Positions 35,418 through 43,518 of a stretch of DNA of 55,728 nucleotides are shown here, piece by piece (positions within the stretch are counted from its first letter, which is position 1; each line of letters begins with the position of its first letter). Under the pieces are notes generated by a model. It had not been told where the DNA came from, did no database searches, and was given only the letters and a program-made list of their open reading frames with translations. The position numbers and the translations under genes are program-made. The stretch comes from Bradyrhizobium sacchari (lineage in GTDB: Bacteria; Pseudomonadota; Alphaproteobacteria; Rhizobiales; Xanthobacteraceae), in the NCBI RefSeq assembly GCF_002068095.1, contig NZ_LWIG01000063.1, positions 1-55,728 on the forward strand, read 5' to 3'.

Positions 35418-35759
35418 CCGAACCTCGCTGCCTCGTCACGCTTCTCGCAATCAATGCGAGCAAATCGATCCAAATTCTCGACGTGCGTCCAAGTATATCT
35501 TAACTAAACAAAGCGACATTGCGGCAGTGCACCGAAAAAATCAAATCGATTTTTATGCAACGCAGCGTCGCAGCAAGAGGATGCTCAATGCACTGTCACA
35601 CACGTGACAATTATGCGGGCATCACGCCACGATTTCCGTCAAATCGCGTCATTTGCGCGCAGCACGTCGCGCGCATTTGAACCACTGTTCAACCATAACG
35701 CTTAAGCCGTTATTAGCTCGCGACCGTTAACACTCGTGACCAATTCGGGGAGTTGCGTC
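35418..35759. promoter_or_regulatory. Divergent regulatory region with several inverted repeats
   Basis: Low-GC 340-bp region. It contains CTCGCA-N5-TGCGAG (35444-35460), AAAAATC/GATTTTT (near 35537-35556), TGTCAC-ACAC-GTGACA (35594-35609) and a near-palindrome ATAACGCTTAAGCCGTTAT (35695-35713). Such density is unusual in the window and suggests dedicated control of EPS initiation. No regulator can be named from sequence. Confidence 0.55.
35594..35609. promoter_or_regulatory. Perfect inverted repeat, operator-like
   Basis: TGTCAC-N4-GTGACA. The symmetry and spacing are like sites of CRP/FNR-fold or other dimeric regulators, but it does not match the standard CRP or FNR consensus exactly. Confidence 0.4.
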
Positions 35760-36032
35760 GTGAGTACCGTTGCCGTCTTCAGCCTGTTGATCGGATCGTT
35801 GCTGGGAGGCCGATTCCGAATCTTCATCCTGCCGCCCGTCATCGTTGTCGGCGCAACGATCCTTGGTGCGGGATTGACTTGGCAGGGGCATGGCGCAGTT
35901 CACACCGTTGTGACGATTCTCGTTTTTGCGGCGGTGCTCCAGCTTGGCTATTTCTGCGGCGCTGCCCTGGTCCGCGTGCGGGCATCCACCTATCGCGCCA
36001 AGGTCGCGCCGTCGTTCGATAGCTTCGGCTAA
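35760..36032 (+). CDS. Small three-helix membrane protein
   Basis: A 90-residue protein starting at GTG 35760, with GGGGAG about 6 bases upstream (an in-frame GTG at 35736 is not supported by a site). Three hydrophobic segments cover most of it: VAVFSLLIGSLLGG, FILPPVIVVGATILGAGL and VVTILVFAAVLQLGYFCGAAL. The C-terminus is short and basic, then SFDSFG. No family recognised; divergent from the EPS-initiating transferase gene. Confidence 0.7.
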   Translation: MSTVAVFSLLIGSLLGGRFRIFILPPVIVVGATILGAGLTWQGHGAVHTVVTILVFAAVLQLGYFCGAALVRVRASTYRAKVAPSFDSFG

Positions 36033-36203
36033 TCGACCCGGACGCGATGCGGATTGCCTACGCCCCGAGCACGCGGGATATCGGTCAGGCGCACAAATCG
36101 GCCTTCAGAGCGGAAGATGGGGAAAAAAGCGGCTCGTGGCGGTGCGTTTTCGTCGATAGCATATTGACATCCCGGGCGAAGCTCTCTGAAAGAGTTGCAC
36201 CCA

Positions 36204-36938
36204 ATGCCCATCACTGCGCCCAAAAATTCGCCCCGGCCGAAGCTACCGAACGGCGTGCGCATCTATGCGATGAGCGACATCCACGGCTGCGCGCATCTGC
36301 TCGAACAGATGTTTGCCGTTATCGACGCAGACATGGCGAATAGCCGGCCCTATCGCGCCATCGAGGTCTTCCTGGGCGACTACATCGACCGCGGTCCGGA
36401 TTCGCGCCACACCCTCGACCTCCTGATCAGCCGCAGCCGCCGCCGCAACACAGTCTTCCTCAAGGGCAATCACGAGGCCTATTTCACCTCGGTGCTGGAG
36501 GATCCCTCGCGCACCGCCGACTGGTTTCAGTTCGGCGGACTGCAGACCTTGATGTCCTACGGCGTCTCGGCGGCACCCGGCCTCAGCAAGGACGAACAGT
36601 CCGATCTCGTGCGCGAGCTCACATCCGCGATGCCGCCGGAGCACATCGCATTCCTGCGCCAGCTGCGGCCGACATTCACATGCGGCGACTTCTTCTTCGT
36701 GCATGCCGGGGTGCGCCCGGGCATCCCGCTCTCCGAACAGCGCGAATCCGATCTGTTGTGGATCAGGGACGAATTCCTCCAGAGCAAGCGGCGGTTCGGC
36801 AAATACGTCGTGCACGGTCACACGCCGGTGAAGCAGGCCGAGCTGCTGGAGAACCGCGCCAACATCGACACCGGCGCTTATGCCACCGGAAATCTGACGC
36901 TGCTGTCCATCCAGGGCAACAGCATGCTCGCGATCTAA
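36204..36938 (+). CDS. Serine/threonine-type metallophosphatase
   Basis: A 244-residue calcineurin-like phosphoesterase. All core metal motifs are visible: SDIHGCAHL (DxH), GDYIDRGPDS (GDxxDRG), KGNHEAYF (GNHE), and the late His residues in FVHAGVRPG and VVHGHTPVK. This is the PrpA/PP2A-like bacterial subgroup (also Ap4A-hydrolase-like). ATG 36204 is preceded by GAAAGAG; TTG 36195 is in frame but less likely. It may dephosphorylate proteins; no substrate is indicated by context. Confidence 0.88.
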   Translation: MPITAPKNSPRPKLPNGVRIYAMSDIHGCAHLLEQMFAVIDADMANSRPYRAIEVFLGDYIDRGPDSRHTLDLLISRSRRRNTVFLKGNHEAYFTSVLEDPSRTADWFQFGGLQTLMSYGVSAAPGLSKDEQSDLVRELTSAMPPEHIAFLRQLRPTFTCGDFFFVHAGVRPGIPLSEQRESDLLWIRDEFLQSKRRFGKYVVHGHTPVKQAELLENRANIDTGAYATGNLTLLSIQGNSMLAI

Positions 36939-36962
36939 CGGCTAACGTCCGCGCGCGACACC

Positions 36963-37385
36963 CTAGTTGGTGGGGCTTGCGGGAGGCTTGTATTCCGGAA
37001 AGCGGCTCAGCATCGCCGCCTTCAGGAACTTGAAATGAGCGATCGAAGCGCCGAGCTCCTTGAGCCGGCGCTGGCCGTTCAGGATTTCCTTGTCAAATAG
37101 ATCCTGATGGTGATTGTCGAGCGCCTCGCGCTCGAGATATTCGTCGTCGCCGTTACCGATGGTCACGGCCGCACGCGCCAGTACGTCTTCCACGCGGCGA
37201 TTCAAGCCCGACTGTTCCCGCTCCGCCGCGTGGAGCGCATCCTCGATCGCGGTCATGATGGCTTCGACGCGCGTGCGATCGGTTTCGGCGTCGCGCTCGG
37301 GAGAGCGCGCCCGGAACGTCTGCTCTGCCCCGAAACGGTCTTTCAGGAAGTTATGGGTGCGGGCCCGCAAGAAGAGCTGAAACAT
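36963..37385 (-). CDS. Conserved-looking hypothetical protein, coiled-coil rich
   Basis: A 140-residue soluble protein rich in Glu, Arg, Ala and Leu, predicted largely helical (AEREQSGLNRRVEDVLARA; EREALDNHHQDLFDKEI; RLKELGASIAHFKFLKAAML). No signal peptide or membrane segment. Convergent with the phosphatase gene, 24 bp apart. No named family is recognised. Confidence 0.65.
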   Translation of the reverse strand: MFQLFLRARTHNFLKDRFGAEQTFRARSPERDAETDRTRVEAIMTAIEDALHAAEREQSGLNRRVEDVLARAAVTIGNGDDEYLEREALDNHHQDLFDKEILNGQRRLKELGASIAHFKFLKAAMLSRFPEYKPPASPTN

Positions 37386-37436
37386 GCGTGCATTTTCCGG
37401 TTCGAGGCGCCAGACCAGAAAATGGGTCCGGGATGG

Positions 37437-37739
37437 TTAATAAAGGTTGAATCCTTCCGGCCGTTCGGTGCGGCTTTGCGCCATCCACGCCTTCCAGGCG
37501 CCCTCGTGCTTCTCATAGAGCTCCAGCCGGCGCCGCTCACCGGCATCCGGCCACATGTCGTGGCCGTCGGACGCCAGCTGCACCCGGCCCGGCGCCTGGC
37601 CGCTGTCGAGCCGCTCGAATTCGAACGTCTCCTCCGGTGTCAGGCCAATCAGGACGCGCCGGCCGCCCGCATCGACGAAATACCGCCGCGGCGCAATGTC
37701 CGTCGAACTGGTGAAGACGTCTACCCGCATTCCCGTCAT
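37437..37739 (-). CDS. Hypothetical protein
   Basis: A 100-residue soluble protein from ATG 37739 (GGGGAG about 8 bases upstream). It reads MRVDVFTSSTDIAPRRYFVD, then RRVLIGLTPEETFEFERLD and a charged C-terminus ending RPEGFNLY. The composition is protein-like and unlike a shadow frame. No family recognised. It lies 51 bp upstream of the coiled-coil hypothetical gene on the same strand and may be co-transcribed. Confidence 0.62.
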   Translation of the reverse strand: MTGMRVDVFTSSTDIAPRRYFVDAGGRRVLIGLTPEETFEFERLDSGQAPGRVQLASDGHDMWPDAGERRRLELYEKHEGAWKAWMAQSRTERPEGFNLY

Positions 37740-37939
37740 GATCCACTCCCCAGCCGCCACGAAAACCGGCGCCGTCGCGTCGGTTGCAAATCATCGGAAT
37801 ACACGCGACGCCCTCGTCGACCTGATGCGCCAGTCTCGTCTTCGAGTTGTGTCGAGATCATGATGAGCGCCGCTGATTTTCTTGCCACGCCCGAGATTTT
37901 TTGGGCAGCATGATGCTTGCGAAGTGATCCTTCGCGCGC

Positions 37940-38143
37940 TCAGCTGAAGAACCAGAGGAACAACCTCACCAGCAACAGCGTGATGAAATAAACCCACCCG
38001 GCCATCGCAATCAGCGCAACGCTGAAAAATGCGCCTTCGAATGCCTTCTCTCTAATCTTCGTGAGAGGAAGTGCCGCTCGTGCTTTCTGAAGCATCTCAG
38101 TCTTCTGATTTGTTTGATTGTTCGCGGTCGTTGGCGCGACCAT
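37940..38143 (-). CDS. Small tail-anchored membrane protein
   Basis: A 67-residue protein from ATG 38143, with a polar N-terminus (TTANNQTNQKTEMLQKARAA) and a C-terminal hydrophobic region from about residue 38 to the end (FFSVALIAMAGWVYFITLLL and following), which may span the membrane once or twice. An upstream in-frame ATG at 38266 would give 108 residues with an arginine-rich start; neither has a strong ribosome binding site. Function unknown. Confidence 0.5.
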   Translation of the reverse strand: MVAPTTANNQTNQKTEMLQKARAALPLTKIREKAFEGAFFSVALIAMAGWVYFITLLLVRLFLWFFS

Positions 38144-38816
38144 AGCCGAACGAATTCGACGATCTCGTGACGTCTCGCCTGAGCGATGCGCAATGCTGCT
38201 CGTCGAGATGGAGTGCACCACGCGCGCGTCGCGATTGAATCGATTACGGTTCGGCACGATTGCCATCGGCAGCGCGCGGTGATTCAATTCAAATCGACTC
38301 CGCCCTCCGCGAAGCGCGGGCCGCCGCGACGGCCATTCTTGATCGCGCCGAAGTGATCGTGGCGAGACGATGTCTGCAGGCTTGGCTTGGCGCGGCGCCA
38401 TCGCTCGCGGATGCCGCGCTTGGCGCGTTGACCTCAACGGGCCAGGCTTCGCGCAAAGATGCGCCGCCCGATAGGCATCGTCGCGGATCCTCCGCCGGGC
38501 CTTGGATGGTGGCGAGATCGCGCGCCAACCCGCGTCCTTGCGAGGATCTTGAACTCCATTGCGGCCATCGGAGCGCGCGGATCGGCCAGGGCCGACGAAA
38601 ACCCCGTGGTACTACGGAGCATCGGGCGCCGATTTCATCGCGGTAAGGTTGAGCGGTTAGCTTAATCTGCGGTGTTTGTTGCGAATGCCGAAGGATCGCA
38701 TATCCATCTTCGCACCGGGCTCCCCCAAGCCCGGCCCCACCCAAGCAAAGCCGTCGAGCGAACGTGGGTCCGCTTGGCGGCTTTGTCGTTGTGTCGACGA
38801 GAGGATGATTTCGGTT
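38144..38816. other. Gene-poor interval
   Basis: About 670 bp in which I see no convincing gene; open frames here have shadow-like composition. It holds CCGTGGTACTACGG (38604-38617), a near-palindrome similar to the one upstream of the 1447-residue protein gene. A non-coding RNA or a decayed gene is possible but cannot be shown. Confidence 0.4.
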
Positions 38817-38990
38817 ATGGCGCGCAGGCCCTGGTCGTTCAAGGAAGACCGCCGGCTGATGGAGTTGGCCAAGTCTTCGACATCGCTGGAAGAGGCGGCG
38901 AAGCTTCTCGGCCGCTCGCCCGACGCGATCAAGCGCATGGCCTTGCGTCTCGGCTTGTCGCTGAAATCCAAGAGCGCCAAGAAGAATTGA
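38817..38990 (+). CDS. Small SANT/HTH-like protein
   Basis: A 57-residue basic protein: RRPWSFKEDRRLMELAKSS followed by SLEEAAKLLGRSPDAIKRMALRLGL. W-x-x-x-ED plus a helix-turn-helix-like second half is the pattern of small Myb/SANT-like or sigma-like DNA-binding proteins common in rhizobia. ATG 38805 (four codons earlier) is an alternative start. Probably a DNA-binding accessory; target unknown. Confidence 0.68.
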   Translation: MARRPWSFKEDRRLMELAKSSTSLEEAAKLLGRSPDAIKRMALRLGLSLKSKSAKKN

Positions 38991-39223
38991 CGCTCGCAGC
39001 GCCGGCCGCGCGCGACAGTTCACGGACGTGTGCACCTCCTGTCATCGAGCGATGACCGGAAGGGCGCCAAACGACGCAGCCAGGCGCCTTCGGCACACTC
39101 GATCTCTCCTCGCCGGGATGTTAAACTGTCCCGCGACGAAGATTGAGCGTCGTCCCCTTTCGGCGCAGAATGATCGCGCGACCGCTGCGATATCCGCCCG
39201 ATCGTTTGTTGGAGGAATGCACC

Positions 39224-39475
39224 ATGCTGTTCCGCGCACTCGCCGTAGCCCTGCTCCTGGCTCTGCCTTCAATGGCGTCGGCGCAAGTCCCCATAAGGTT
39301 CGGATTTCCGAACGGTGCGCCATGGTGCGCCTTTGGCTTCGATTGCAGATTCCTCAACTACCGGGAATGCGCGGACTGGATCTACGATCCTGCGCGGAAC
39401 TGCCTCAAGAACCCGTACTTCGCAGCCCATTACCCGACCGATGTCGACAAGGGCTGGTCCTACAATCGGCGCTGA
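39224..39475 (+). CDS. DUF3551-like small secreted protein
   Basis: An 83-residue protein with a signal peptide (MLFRALAVALLLALPSMASAQ). The mature part, with APWCAFGFDCRFLNYRECAD ... NCLKNPYF, has the Cys spacing and aromatic residues of the DUF3551 family abundant in Bradyrhizobium. ATG 39224 follows GGAGGAA by 7 bases, which excludes longer starts. Function of the family is unknown; the Cys residues could form disulfides in the periplasm. Confidence 0.78.
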   Translation: MLFRALAVALLLALPSMASAQVPIRFGFPNGAPWCAFGFDCRFLNYRECADWIYDPARNCLKNPYFAAHYPTDVDKGWSYNRR

Positions 39476-39586
39476 ACATCACGGGACGATCACCTGCCCC
39501 GCTCCGCGAAGGCGGAGCTCTCGGCTGTCCGACTCGAGGTTCTCCAGGCGATAACGCCGGATCGTGATCCACGGTTCGTCGTGCAG

Positions 39587-39622
39587 CAGAAGGCCGCCGG
39601 CGGCACCGTCGGCGGCCTTCTG
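39587..39622. terminator. Hairpin between convergent genes
   Basis: Perfect 13-bp inverted repeat CAGAAGGCCGCCG / CGGCGGCCTTCTG with a 10-base spacer, between the DUF3551-like gene (plus) and the hypothetical gene at 39671 (minus). No T-run follows on either strand; probably a shared, bidirectional end signal. Confidence 0.5.
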
Positions 39623-39670
39623 GCCCAAACCATCCTGGTTTTTCTGCCGCAGCCGCGGTCCTAGGGCGAC

Positions 39671-39955
39671 CTACGCCACTCCCCGCCGGAGACTTTCCTG
39701 CCCAGTCGCGATAACACCGGACATCTGCCGATGGGTCTCGCGCAGCGCCGCGATTGCATCGTCGAGAGCGAAATCAGATTCGCGAACCGTCTCGAAGAAC
39801 CGGCCCATCAATGCAGCGTTCAGTTTGACGCGCGTGTTCCCGTCACGGCTCTTGCGGCGGTCGAGCGACAGATGCAACGCCTGCTGCCGTGCCTCGGCAG
39901 TGCTGCAGCCGTTGAGTGTCGCGAGTTCGTCATACGTCATCCAGATCTGAGGCAT
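39671..39955 (-). CDS. Hypothetical protein with HTH-like N-terminus
   Basis: A 94-residue soluble protein: WMTYDELATLNGCSTAEARQQA resembles a helix-turn-helix used in small rhizobial regulators, followed by a basic patch (LDRRKSRDGNTRVKL) and a helical C-terminus (SDFALDDAIAALRETHRQM). No family named with confidence. Might be a transcriptional or plasmid-type accessory factor; inferred only from the N-terminal pattern. Confidence 0.65.
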   Translation of the reverse strand: MPQIWMTYDELATLNGCSTAEARQQALHLSLDRRKSRDGNTRVKLNAALMGRFFETVRESDFALDDAIAALRETHRQMSGVIATGQESLRRGVA

Positions 39956-40080
39956 GTCCCTGTCCGCCTTTTGTTATGGGCCTCAACCTAGACGTCACCT
40001 CTAAAAGCAGGGTTGCTGCAGTGCAGGCTCGCGATGTTTTCGCGACAACAGCGTCAATGCAAAGCTAAGAGGCCGGCGCC

Positions 40081-40527
40081 TCAGGACAGAGGAGTCTTGG
40101 TCGGCGTGAGCACGGGCCGTGGCCGGGTACGGTTGTCGAGGCCCTTCGGCAGCTTGTCGGCATTGAGCTTCACCACCGCGCACCGGGCGTCGGAAGCCGG
40201 CGCATCCTCCTGGCTGTAAATGAGCGTTGCCTCGAACTTCACGCCGGGTGCTTCCCTGGCCGTTCCCGAACAAGTCGCCAGCAGGCCGTTGCACACGCCC
40301 GAGAGATCGACCTGGACCTGGTCCGGCCCGAACACGCTCGACGGACCATCGGTGTGCCGGTTCACGGTCAAGACCGCCGAGAAGCGCTTCTCATCGACAC
40401 GATACGAGCCGCCATAGCTGAAGAAGCTGTCGCTGCCTGAAATCCGGCCCTCGGCGAGGTCCACCACGCCAGTGCCCTGACCACGCGGGGTCCTGAACCA
40501 GGCCGCGTATTTGCCGTCTCTCAACAT
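40081..40527 (-). CDS. GrlR-like protein
   Basis: A 148-residue protein from ATG 40527. RDGKYAAWFRTPRGQGTGVVDLAEGRISGSDS and the following YGGSYRVDEKRFSAVLTVNRHTDG fit the GrlR-type beta-barrel family (GrlR is a regulator of a type III secretion locus in enteropathogens; most family members are uncharacterised). The C-terminal third (GVCNGLLATCSGTAREAPGV onward) completes the barrel and adds a basic Pro/Thr tail. Longer in-frame starts are possible but leave the family boundary. Role here unknown; it sits downstream of the chemotaxis genes on the same strand. Confidence 0.65.
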   Translation of the reverse strand: MLRDGKYAAWFRTPRGQGTGVVDLAEGRISGSDSFFSYGGSYRVDEKRFSAVLTVNRHTDGPSSVFGPDQVQVDLSGVCNGLLATCSGTAREAPGVKFEATLIYSQEDAPASDARCAVVKLNADKLPKGLDNRTRPRPVLTPTKTPLS

Positions 40528-40677
40528 ACGAAATTTCTCGAAGCGAAGTAGATGCGCTATTTGCGACCAACTCCGGGGCGCGACAATGACCAAACCGCCG
40601 GCGCTGTCGGCAAGGTTAACGCCCCGAAAACCCGATCTGTCGAATTGCTGTCGAAGCGGGCGGCGACGGCGCAGAGG

Positions 40678-42414
40678 TCAAAACAATTCTATGCCGTCAT
40701 CGGCGGCCTCGCCCGCCTCGACGCGCCTTGTGACGGCGACCGATGCAAGCCCGAGTGCCTGCAAGAATTCGCGATGGACGTCCCGCTCGCGCTCCATCGT
40801 GTAGCGCGCAAAGAGTTCGTCGAGCATGACCTCGTCCTGCGCTAGAGGCTGCGGCCGCTGCGCGCCTCCGCTCGCGGTCTCTAGGCGCGCCGCAACGGCA
40901 GGCAAGGCTGCGGAGCCTTCGCCGAGCGTCGTCATCAGGCCTTGCGCCGAATTCATCAGGCCTTCGAATTCGGCGCCTTCGTCGACGAGCCGGCTCATCA
41001 GCTTGCCGAGCCGTTCGTTGCCGGCCTCGACCTCGCGCAGCGCCTGGAGGATCTGCGGCTCGAGCTTGGCGAGCTGCGTGGGATCGCCCTGCACGCGCAG
41101 CTCCTTCAGCTCCCTGGCCGAACGCTCGATGTCGTCGAGCACGGGTCTCAACCGCCCTGCCCCTGCCGAGACCTGGTCCGCGGTCGCCTTGAGCTGGTTG
41201 GCGATGACGACGAAGGCGCTGCCGCGGCTACCGAGATGACTTGCCTTGAGGCCGGCATTCATCCCGATCAGGGTGATGTCGACGGTGGCCTCGGCAAGAC
41301 CCGATATTGCCTGGCGAAACTTCGTCAGCGTGTCCTCGACGATCGCGAGCGCGTCGTCGACCGAACGGCCGGCAGCCTCGCAAGTAGAGATCAACGTCGA
41401 GGCATGCGCCAGCGTCTGCTCGATGCGCGTCAGGAACGACGACGAGCCGCCATCCCCACCAGCGAACAGCGTGCGGCCATGGCCGACGACGCTGCTCGCA
41501 TCGTGCAGGATGGCCGTCAGCGCCCGAACGATCTGACCGATATCACCCCCGAACTCGCGCTGGGCGTCCCTGAGCAGGGCCGCCTGCAACTGGCAGATCG
41601 CACGCGCGCCGTCGTCGCTCGGAACAGGTTCGGGAACGAGGCTCGGGGAAGATCCCGACGCAACGCCGAGACCGTGGCAGACGTGCTCGAGGCGCTGGCG
41701 CGTGCTGTCGCCCGCCTGCAGGGAAATGATCGCGCTGCCGACCGCCTCGGCGATCTTTTTGGTGCTGGCGCTCGCGAGGTCGGCGAGATGGCTGCCCTTG
41801 CTGCGCTGATCGCGCAGTCCGCTATGGGCCGCGCCGAGTGCGGCGCTTTCCGACACCAGCTCATTCCGGTAGCGGCTCTCGAACTCCTTCTGCCGGGTGG
41901 AGGCGGTGGCGACGGCTTCCGACAGTCGTTGCTGGTCTCTCCCGCAGCCCTCGAGCGAACTCTGCACGGCCTTGCCGAGATCGTAGGCTTCCTGGGTGAA
42001 GGCGAGAAAGCCCTCGCGATCACCATCGAGCGAGGCCGCCTCGATCCGTGCACTGCGCGCGATAATGGTGATCATCTGGATGTGCTTGAACAATGGCTTC
42101 AGCAGCGACGACGCCTCGGCCGTGCTCGCGCCGATCGTCGCAAGCAGCGCGCTCTCGGCCGGCAGCGCCTGCGCAAGCCCGTTGAGCCGGGCGGCGATCT
42201 CCTGCAACGCGGTCGCGGCGCCCTCGATCTCGGCACCCGAAAGCTCCCCGGAGAGCGTCGCGAGACCCTGATTCAGCTCCTTGAAGATGATGTGGCCGCG
42301 GCCGAGCTCGTGACCGACCCGCGCGAAGACGTCCTCGATGCGCGAGGAGACACCGTCGATCGCGGCGATCGCCTCCGTGAGCGTGCTGGATGGAATGGCG
42401 GGCATCGCACTCAA
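40678..42414 (-). CDS. Soluble MCP-like chemotaxis protein with two degenerate signalling hairpins
   Basis: A 578-residue helical protein without membrane segments. Residues 117-150 (ITIIARSARIEAASLDG ... GFLAFTQEA) and 381-415 (TLIGMNAGLKASHLGSRGSA, then FVVIANQL) each resemble the MCP hairpin tip (compare LLALNAAVEAARAGEHGKGF) but have lost key residues. Between them QAGDSTRQRLEHV (D236, Q240) resembles the D-x-T-x-Q active-site motif of CheZ. Its ATG overlaps the cheB stop by 4 bp. Likely a cytoplasmic chemotaxis component, either a CheA/CheW-binding adaptor or a CheY-phosphate phosphatase. Both are inference. Confidence 0.75.
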   Translation of the reverse strand: MSAMPAIPSSTLTEAIAAIDGVSSRIEDVFARVGHELGRGHIIFKELNQGLATLSGELSGAEIEGAATALQEIAARLNGLAQALPAESALLATIGASTAEASSLLKPLFKHIQMITIIARSARIEAASLDGDREGFLAFTQEAYDLGKAVQSSLEGCGRDQQRLSEAVATASTRQKEFESRYRNELVSESAALGAAHSGLRDQRSKGSHLADLASASTKKIAEAVGSAIISLQAGDSTRQRLEHVCHGLGVASGSSPSLVPEPVPSDDGARAICQLQAALLRDAQREFGGDIGQIVRALTAILHDASSVVGHGRTLFAGGDGGSSSFLTRIEQTLAHASTLISTCEAAGRSVDDALAIVEDTLTKFRQAISGLAEATVDITLIGMNAGLKASHLGSRGSAFVVIANQLKATADQVSAGAGRLRPVLDDIERSARELKELRVQGDPTQLAKLEPQILQALREVEAGNERLGKLMSRLVDEGAEFEGLMNSAQGLMTTLGEGSAALPAVAARLETASGGAQRPQPLAQDEVMLDELFARYTMERERDVHREFLQALGLASVAVTRRVEAGEAADDGIELF

Positions 42415-43502
42415 CCTGCCGTCACGGCATGCCCGGCCTGGTACCAGAGCATGATCTCACGCGGGATATTGTGCAGGGACACGACCTTCTCGACGCCGCC
42501 ATGGGCGATGGCTTCCTTGGGCATACCGAACACCACGCAACTCTCTTCGTCCTGCGCCCGCGTCGAGGCGCCGAGCTTGCGCATCTCAAGCATTCCGCGC
42601 GCGCCGTCATCGCCCATGCCGGTCATGATGACGCCGAGCGCATTGGCGCCGGCATGCTGCGCCGCCGAGCGGAATAGCACGTCGACGGAGGGGCGATGCC
42701 GCGACACCGGCGGGCCGTCCTTGATCGCGATCTGGTAGCGCAGGCCGATGCGCTGGAGCAGCATGTGGCGGGCACCGGGCGCGATATAGGCACAGCCCGG
42801 TAGCACCGGCTCGCCATCCTCGGCCTCCTTGACCCGGATCTGGCAGACGCTGTCGAGGCGTTTGGCAAAGGCCGCGGTGAAGCCGGCCGGCATGTGTTGG
42901 ACGATGACGATGGGCGGAGAATGCGGCGGCAGCACCTCGAGGACATCGTTGAGTGCTTCGGTGCCGCCCGTCGAGGCGCCGATACATACGATGCGTTCCG
43001 TCGTCGGCCGGACCTTGCCCTGCACCGGCGGCGGGATGATGGCGTCGGCCGTCAGCTTCTTCTCGACCACGCGCCGCTCCGAGCGCGGACGGACCCGCGC
43101 ACGCGCGGCCGATTTGACCGCCTCGCGCAGCCGGGTCGAGCATTCGAGCAAGGCCTGACGCGTGTCGATCTTCGGCTTCGGCACGATGTCGACCGCGCCA
43201 GCCTCGAACGCCTCGAACATCACATCGGAGCCCTCTTCGGTGAGCGAGGAGCAGATGATCACCGGGATCGGACGTTGCGCCATGATTTTGCGCAGGAACG
43301 TCATGCCGTCCATGCGCGGCATTTCCAGGTCGAGGATGATGACATCGGGGATTTCGTTCTGGAGACGTCGCGCCGCCACAAACGGATCAGAAGCCGCGCC
43401 CATCACCTCGATGTCGGGATCGTCGTTGAGGATCGTCTGCAGGATTTGGCGCACCGACGCCGAATCGTCCACGATCAGTACGCGAACTTTCTCCCTCGGC
43501 AT
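42411..43502 (-). CDS. cheB: Chemotaxis protein-glutamate methylesterase CheB
   Basis: A 363-residue CheB. The receiver domain has the acidic pair VDDS near the N-terminus and phospho-acceptor D58 in VIILDLEMPRMDG, with VPKP late in the domain. The methylesterase domain shows the triad: S177 in CIGASTGGTEAL, H203 in VQHMPAGFT and Asp in MTGMGDDGARG. It removes methyl groups from receptors when phosphorylated by CheA. cheR is 16 bp upstream; the MCP-like gene overlaps its stop. All catalytic residues are intact. Confidence 0.96.
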   Translation of the reverse strand: MPREKVRVLIVDDSASVRQILQTILNDDPDIEVMGAASDPFVAARRLQNEIPDVIILDLEMPRMDGMTFLRKIMAQRPIPVIICSSLTEEGSDVMFEAFEAGAVDIVPKPKIDTRQALLECSTRLREAVKSAARARVRPRSERRVVEKKLTADAIIPPPVQGKVRPTTERIVCIGASTGGTEALNDVLEVLPPHSPPIVIVQHMPAGFTAAFAKRLDSVCQIRVKEAEDGEPVLPGCAYIAPGARHMLLQRIGLRYQIAIKDGPPVSRHRPSVDVLFRSAAQHAGANALGVIMTGMGDDGARGMLEMRKLGASTRAQDEESCVVFGMPKEAIAHGGVEKVVSLHNIPREIMLWYQAGHAVTAG

Positions 43503-43518
43503 TGTGGTCGCGCTCCGG

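Noticed and set aside
38260..38646. Open frame of 128 codons in the gene-poor interval
   Set aside because: No ribosome binding site, Arg/Pro-rich shadow-like composition, no recognisable family.
40942..42738. Plus-strand frames of 598, 587 and 859 codons over the chemotaxis genes
   Set aside because: All are antisense to well-supported che and MCP genes; composition is shadow-like.
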